Assembly: GCA_963729295.1 (NCBI GenBank)
Contig: CAVSNJ010000019.1
Coordinates: 1 to 64,000, forward strand
Length of the DNA: 64,000 nt
Direction of reading: 5' to 3'
From: DATJLY01 sp963729295
GTDB taxonomy: Bacteria > Pseudomonadota > Alphaproteobacteria > ATCC43930 > CGMCC-115725
Shown: positions 61,521 through 64,000 of the stretch, one piece after another
Layout of the letters: each line of letters opens with the position of its first letter
Numbering within the stretch: the stretch's first letter is position 1
Made by a program: the position numbers and the translations under genes
Notes under the pieces: model-generated
Databases searched by the model: none
Told to the model about the DNA's origin: nothing
What the model saw: only the letters and a program-made list of their open reading frames with translations

Positions 61521-63126
61521 TGTTCGGCCGGCCACGGATAAGGTCCGTGGCCTTTTCCGCGATCATCAGCACGCAGGCATTGATGTTGCCGCTGACGAGA
61601 TCCGGCATCGCCGAGGCATCGACCACGCGAAGATTGTCGATCCCCTTGACGCGAAGGTCGGTGTCGAGCGGCGCGTCGTTGCCAGTTCCCATCGCCACGG
61701 TGCAGGACGGATGGTGCGCCGAGCGCGCCGTGCGCCTGATCCACTGATCGAGCTCGGCGTCGGTCATGAGCTTTTCCCCCGGCGCCTTCTCGGCCGCGCG
61801 ATAGGGCGCAAGCGGCGCGCGGCCCAGGATGTCGCGTGCGATGCGGATGCCGGCGCGGAGCGAGCGCAAATCGTTCTCGCGCGACAGGAAATTGTGGACG
61901 ATCCGCACTTTTTCGCGCGGATCGCGCGAGCGCAGGTAAAGCCGCCCGCGCGCCTCGGGATGGAGCAGCACGGGCGTCATGTTGAACCCGTCGGCAAAGG
62001 GCGCGCGCCAATAGGGAAACCACAAATCCGCCTCGATCGCCGTGCCGCGCGTGAAGAACTGGATGTCGGGCACGGATAGATTCTCGCGCGTGCGCAAGAA
62101 ACCGGTGACGCCGCCCGGCAGGGTCGCGGCGGGTCCGGTGCCGAAGAGATATGCGCGCGCCATCGCCAGCGCCGCGCGGTCGGCCCGCATCAGCGCTTGG
62201 AACGGTCCCGGCTCGGTGCGGAAATACTGCACCGTCACCGCCAGGTGATCCTGGAGGTTGCCGCCCACGCCCGGAAGATCGACGACCGGCGTGATCCCCG
62301 TCTCGCGCAGTTGATCGGCCGGGCCGATGCCCGACAGCATCAGAAGCTGCGGCGTGTTGAAGACGCCGGCCGACAGGATCACCTCGCGCTCGGGTAGCGC
62401 ACGATAGGTCTCGCCGCCCGAAACATATTCGACGCCGATGGCGCGCTTCCCGTCGATGATGATACGGGTCGCGAGCGCGTGCTGCGCGAGCGTCACGTTC
62501 CCGCGCGCCATCGCCGGGCGCAGGAAGGCCTGCGCCGCACTCCACCGGCGGCCGTTTTTGATTGTCGCCTGGCCGCGCGCAAATCCGTCCTGGCTCGCGC
62601 CGTTATAATCTTCGGTGAAGGGGTGCCCGGCCTCGCGCGCCGCCTCGAGCAGCGCCGCGAAATAGGGGTCGGCCGGCTTCAGATGCTGGACCCGAAGCGG
62701 CCCGTCCGCGCCGCGATAGGGGTCGGCGCCGCCTTCCCAGCTTTCATAGCGCCGGAAATAAGGGAGCGCGTCGTCATAGGTCCAGCCGGCAGCGCCGTTC
62801 GCAGCCCAGCGGTCGTAGTCGCCGCGATTGCCGCGCACATGCGTCATCACGTTGATCGAGGACGAGCCGCCCACGACGCGCCCGCGCATCGATTCGATCG
62901 ACCGGTCGGCAAGTCCCGGCTCGATCTCGGTGTCGTAGCCCCAATCGTGCAGCCGCTTCTGGTGGATCTTGCCGACGCCCATCGGCACATGGATCAGCGG
63001 ATCGCGGTCGGGCCCGCCGACTTCGATGACGAGGACGCGCGATCCGTCGGCCGAAAGCCGGTCCGCCAGAAGGCACCCGGCCGACCCCGCGCCGACGATG
63101 ACGTAGTCGAATGCGCTTCCTGTCAT
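61498..63126 (-). CDS. GMC family oxidoreductase
   Basis: This 542-residue FAD alcohol oxidase/dehydrogenase begins MTGSAFDYVIVGAGSAGCLLADRLS, with GGSSSINVMTHVRGN near 85 and NLQDHLAVTVQY near 291. The active-site His lies in the C-terminal AHHPSCTVAMG block near 491, followed by GNINACVLMIAEKATDLIRG. It is a paralogue of the protein at 46968, sharing GRRWSAAxAxLxP and the IIDGKRAIGVEY-like central segments. It is convergent with the acyl-CoA synthetase (overlap of 23 bases at the 3' ends) and divergent from the oxygenase at 63192. ATG 63126 starts the FAD strand. Confidence 0.93.
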   Translation of the reverse strand: MTGSAFDYVIVGAGSAGCLLADRLSADGSRVLVIEVGGPDRDPLIHVPMGVGKIHQKRLHDWGYDTEIEPGLADRSIESMRGRVVGGSSSINVMTHVRGNRGDYDRWAANGAAGWTYDDALPYFRRYESWEGGADPYRGADGPLRVQHLKPADPYFAALLEAAREAGHPFTEDYNGASQDGFARGQATIKNGRRWSAAQAFLRPAMARGNVTLAQHALATRIIIDGKRAIGVEYVSGGETYRALPEREVILSAGVFNTPQLLMLSGIGPADQLRETGITPVVDLPGVGGNLQDHLAVTVQYFRTEPGPFQALMRADRAALAMARAYLFGTGPAATLPGGVTGFLRTRENLSVPDIQFFTRGTAIEADLWFPYWRAPFADGFNMTPVLLHPEARGRLYLRSRDPREKVRIVHNFLSRENDLRSLRAGIRIARDILGRAPLAPYRAAEKAPGEKLMTDAELDQWIRRTARSAHHPSCTVAMGTGNDAPLDTDLRVKGIDNLRVVDASAMPDLVSGNINACVLMIAEKATDLIRGRPNITPSSRP

Positions 63127-63191
63127 GCCATTCTCACTATGGGCAGCGTCGCGCCGGAACGCTACTCTCTTCCCGAACGCAGGAGGCAGCA

Positions 63192-64000
63192 ATGCTCGAT
63201 GCTCCGGCCAAGACCCGGATCGCGGTGATCGATCTCGGCCCCTATCTCGCGGGCAAGCGGGGCGCGCTCGAGAAAACGGCGGCCGAGCTCGGTGCCGCGA
63301 GCGAGGAATTGGGCTTCTATTTCATCGCCAATCACGGCATCCCGCAGCTGATGATCGACCGCGTCTTCGCCGCGGCGGAGCGCTTTCATTCCCTGCCGCT
63401 CGAGCGAAAGCTCGAAGTGAAGGTGCAGGGCAAAAGAGTCGTGGGCTATCTGCCCTTGGGCGGACAGACGCAGCGCCTGCGCCACAAGGGCCACTCATAT
63501 CCCGATCGCAGCGCGTCCTATTACGTGAAGGCCGAATACGGGCCCGATCATCCCTATCGCCGCGCCGGACATGGCTGGGTGTTTGACAATCTCTGGCCCG
63601 AAAACCTGCCGGGGTTTCGCGCGACGTGCCTCGACTATTACGAGGCGATGACCGCGCTCGCGCTGAAGCTCCTGCCGCTGCAGGCCGTGGCGCTCGGGCT
63701 CGCGCCCGATTTCTTCGCCGCGCACGAGGCCTTCAACCCACCGGTCAACACGCTTCGCCTCCTGTGCTATCCGCCGCGCGAGACCAAGAACGAGGGCCAA
63801 TTCGGCATCAGCCCGCATTCGGACTATGGCTACATGACGCTCCTGGCGCAGGCGAAGAAGCCCGGCCTCGAAATCCTGACGCGCGAGGGCGAGTGGGTCG
63901 CAGCACCCGCGCTCGAAAATTGCTTCCTCGTCAACACCGCCGACATGGGGCAGCGCTGGACCAACGACCGGTTCCGCTCGGCGCTGCACCGCGTCATCAA
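63192..64000 (+). CDS. 2-oxoglutarate/isopenicillin-N-synthase-type Fe(II) oxygenase, cut by the window end
   Basis: This protein (at least 269 residues visible) belongs to the IPNS/2OG-Fe(II) dioxygenase family. The N-terminal DIOX_N region has AASEELGFYFIANHGIPQLMIDRVFAAAERFHSLPLERK. The double-stranded beta-helix gives the iron triad His209-x-Asp211 (PHSDYGYMTLL) and His266 (ALHRV). The 3' end, which would hold the RxS co-substrate motif, lies beyond 64000. ATG 63192 has GGAGGCAGCA upstream. It is divergent from the GMC gene and may hydroxylate a catabolic intermediate. Confidence 0.92.
   Translation, partial: MLDAPAKTRIAVIDLGPYLAGKRGALEKTAAELGAASEELGFYFIANHGIPQLMIDRVFAAAERFHSLPLERKLEVKVQGKRVVGYLPLGGQTQRLRHKGHSYPDRSASYYVKAEYGPDHPYRRAGHGWVFDNLWPENLPGFRATCLDYYEAMTALALKLLPLQAVALGLAPDFFAAHEAFNPPVNTLRLLCYPPRETKNEGQFGISPHSDYGYMTLLAQAKKPGLEILTREGEWVAAPALENCFLVNTADMGQRWTNDRFRSALHRVI

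Overview
This 64 kb window is gene-dense, high-G+C DNA with no gap over 300 bases between genes. It looks like a chromosomal segment of a free-living, aromatic-degrading alphaproteobacterium. That rests on a minC-minD-minE cluster, a small CHCC zinc-finger gene overlapping polA, a bacterial-type lepA, a cyanide-insensitive-type cytochrome bd oxidase, and aerobic benzoyl-CoA (box) and gentisate-type catabolic genes. The class is inferred from gene content; I could not run any search.

Layout. 0-5.5 kb: a partial tRNA-Arg, a small conserved gene, a lipoprotein hydrolase coupled to an ABC ATPase, then the zinc-finger gene and polA. 5.5-11.5 kb: MFS-boxC-boxB (boxB frameshifted), a solute-binding protein and a peroxiredoxin. 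11.6-18.1 kb: an SDR, minCDE, a phasin-like gene, cydAB and an outer-membrane channel-like protein. 18.2-21.1 kb: a gentisate-1,2-dioxygenase-like cupin, a short YeeE/YedE half transporter, TauE/SafE and a GST. 21.2-26.2 kb: a TetR repressor with two matching palindromes facing an ABC ATPase, FtsX-like permease, LolA-like protein and beta-barrel; this resembles a dedicated trans-envelope lipid or lipoprotein export cassette. 26.2-31.9 kb: a GH38 mannosidase, FAD monooxygenase and LLM flavoenzyme in tandem. 31.9-36.1 kb (minus strand): a di-iron-like protein (frameshifted), solute-binding protein, LLM flavoenzyme, a hydrolase lacking its serine, and a GST. 36.2-41.7 kb: 3-hydroxybenzoate 6-hydroxylase-like FAD enzyme, DUF1330, lepA, a membrane protein, FMN reductase and a solute-binding protein. 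41.7-46.9 kb (minus): Rieske oxygenase, complete TRAP transporter and enamidase-like amidohydrolase. 46.97-55.1 kb (plus): a tightly overlapping eight-gene run of GMC oxidoreductase, CoA-transferase, cupin, RidA, RutA/SsuD-like LLM, DUF3500, TctC and FUSC. 55-59.8 kb (minus): a leaderless solute-binding-fold protein, hyuA and a frameshifted hyuB. 59.8-64 kb: acyl-CoA synthetase, a second GMC oxidoreductase and a partial 2-oxoglutarate/IPNS-type oxygenase.

Functionally, housekeeping genes (polA, minCDE, lepA, tRNA) are islands among modules for uptake and breakdown of aromatic and probably N-containing or heterocyclic compounds. Solute-binding proteins are plentiful, but only one transporter (TRAP) is complete and only one transcription regulator (TetR) is visible.

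Four genes carry apparent single-base frameshifts, one of them probably twice, and all shifts have the same sign (one extra base, or two missing). That pattern fits assembly or sequencing error better than decay, and should be resolved before any of these genes is called dead. The strongest candidates for undescribed biology are the TetR/ABC/LolA-like/beta-barrel cassette, the 46.97-55.1 kb RidA/LLM/DUF3500 operon with the divergent Rieske/TRAP/enamidase operon, and the di-iron-like/LLM/serine-less hydrolase cluster.
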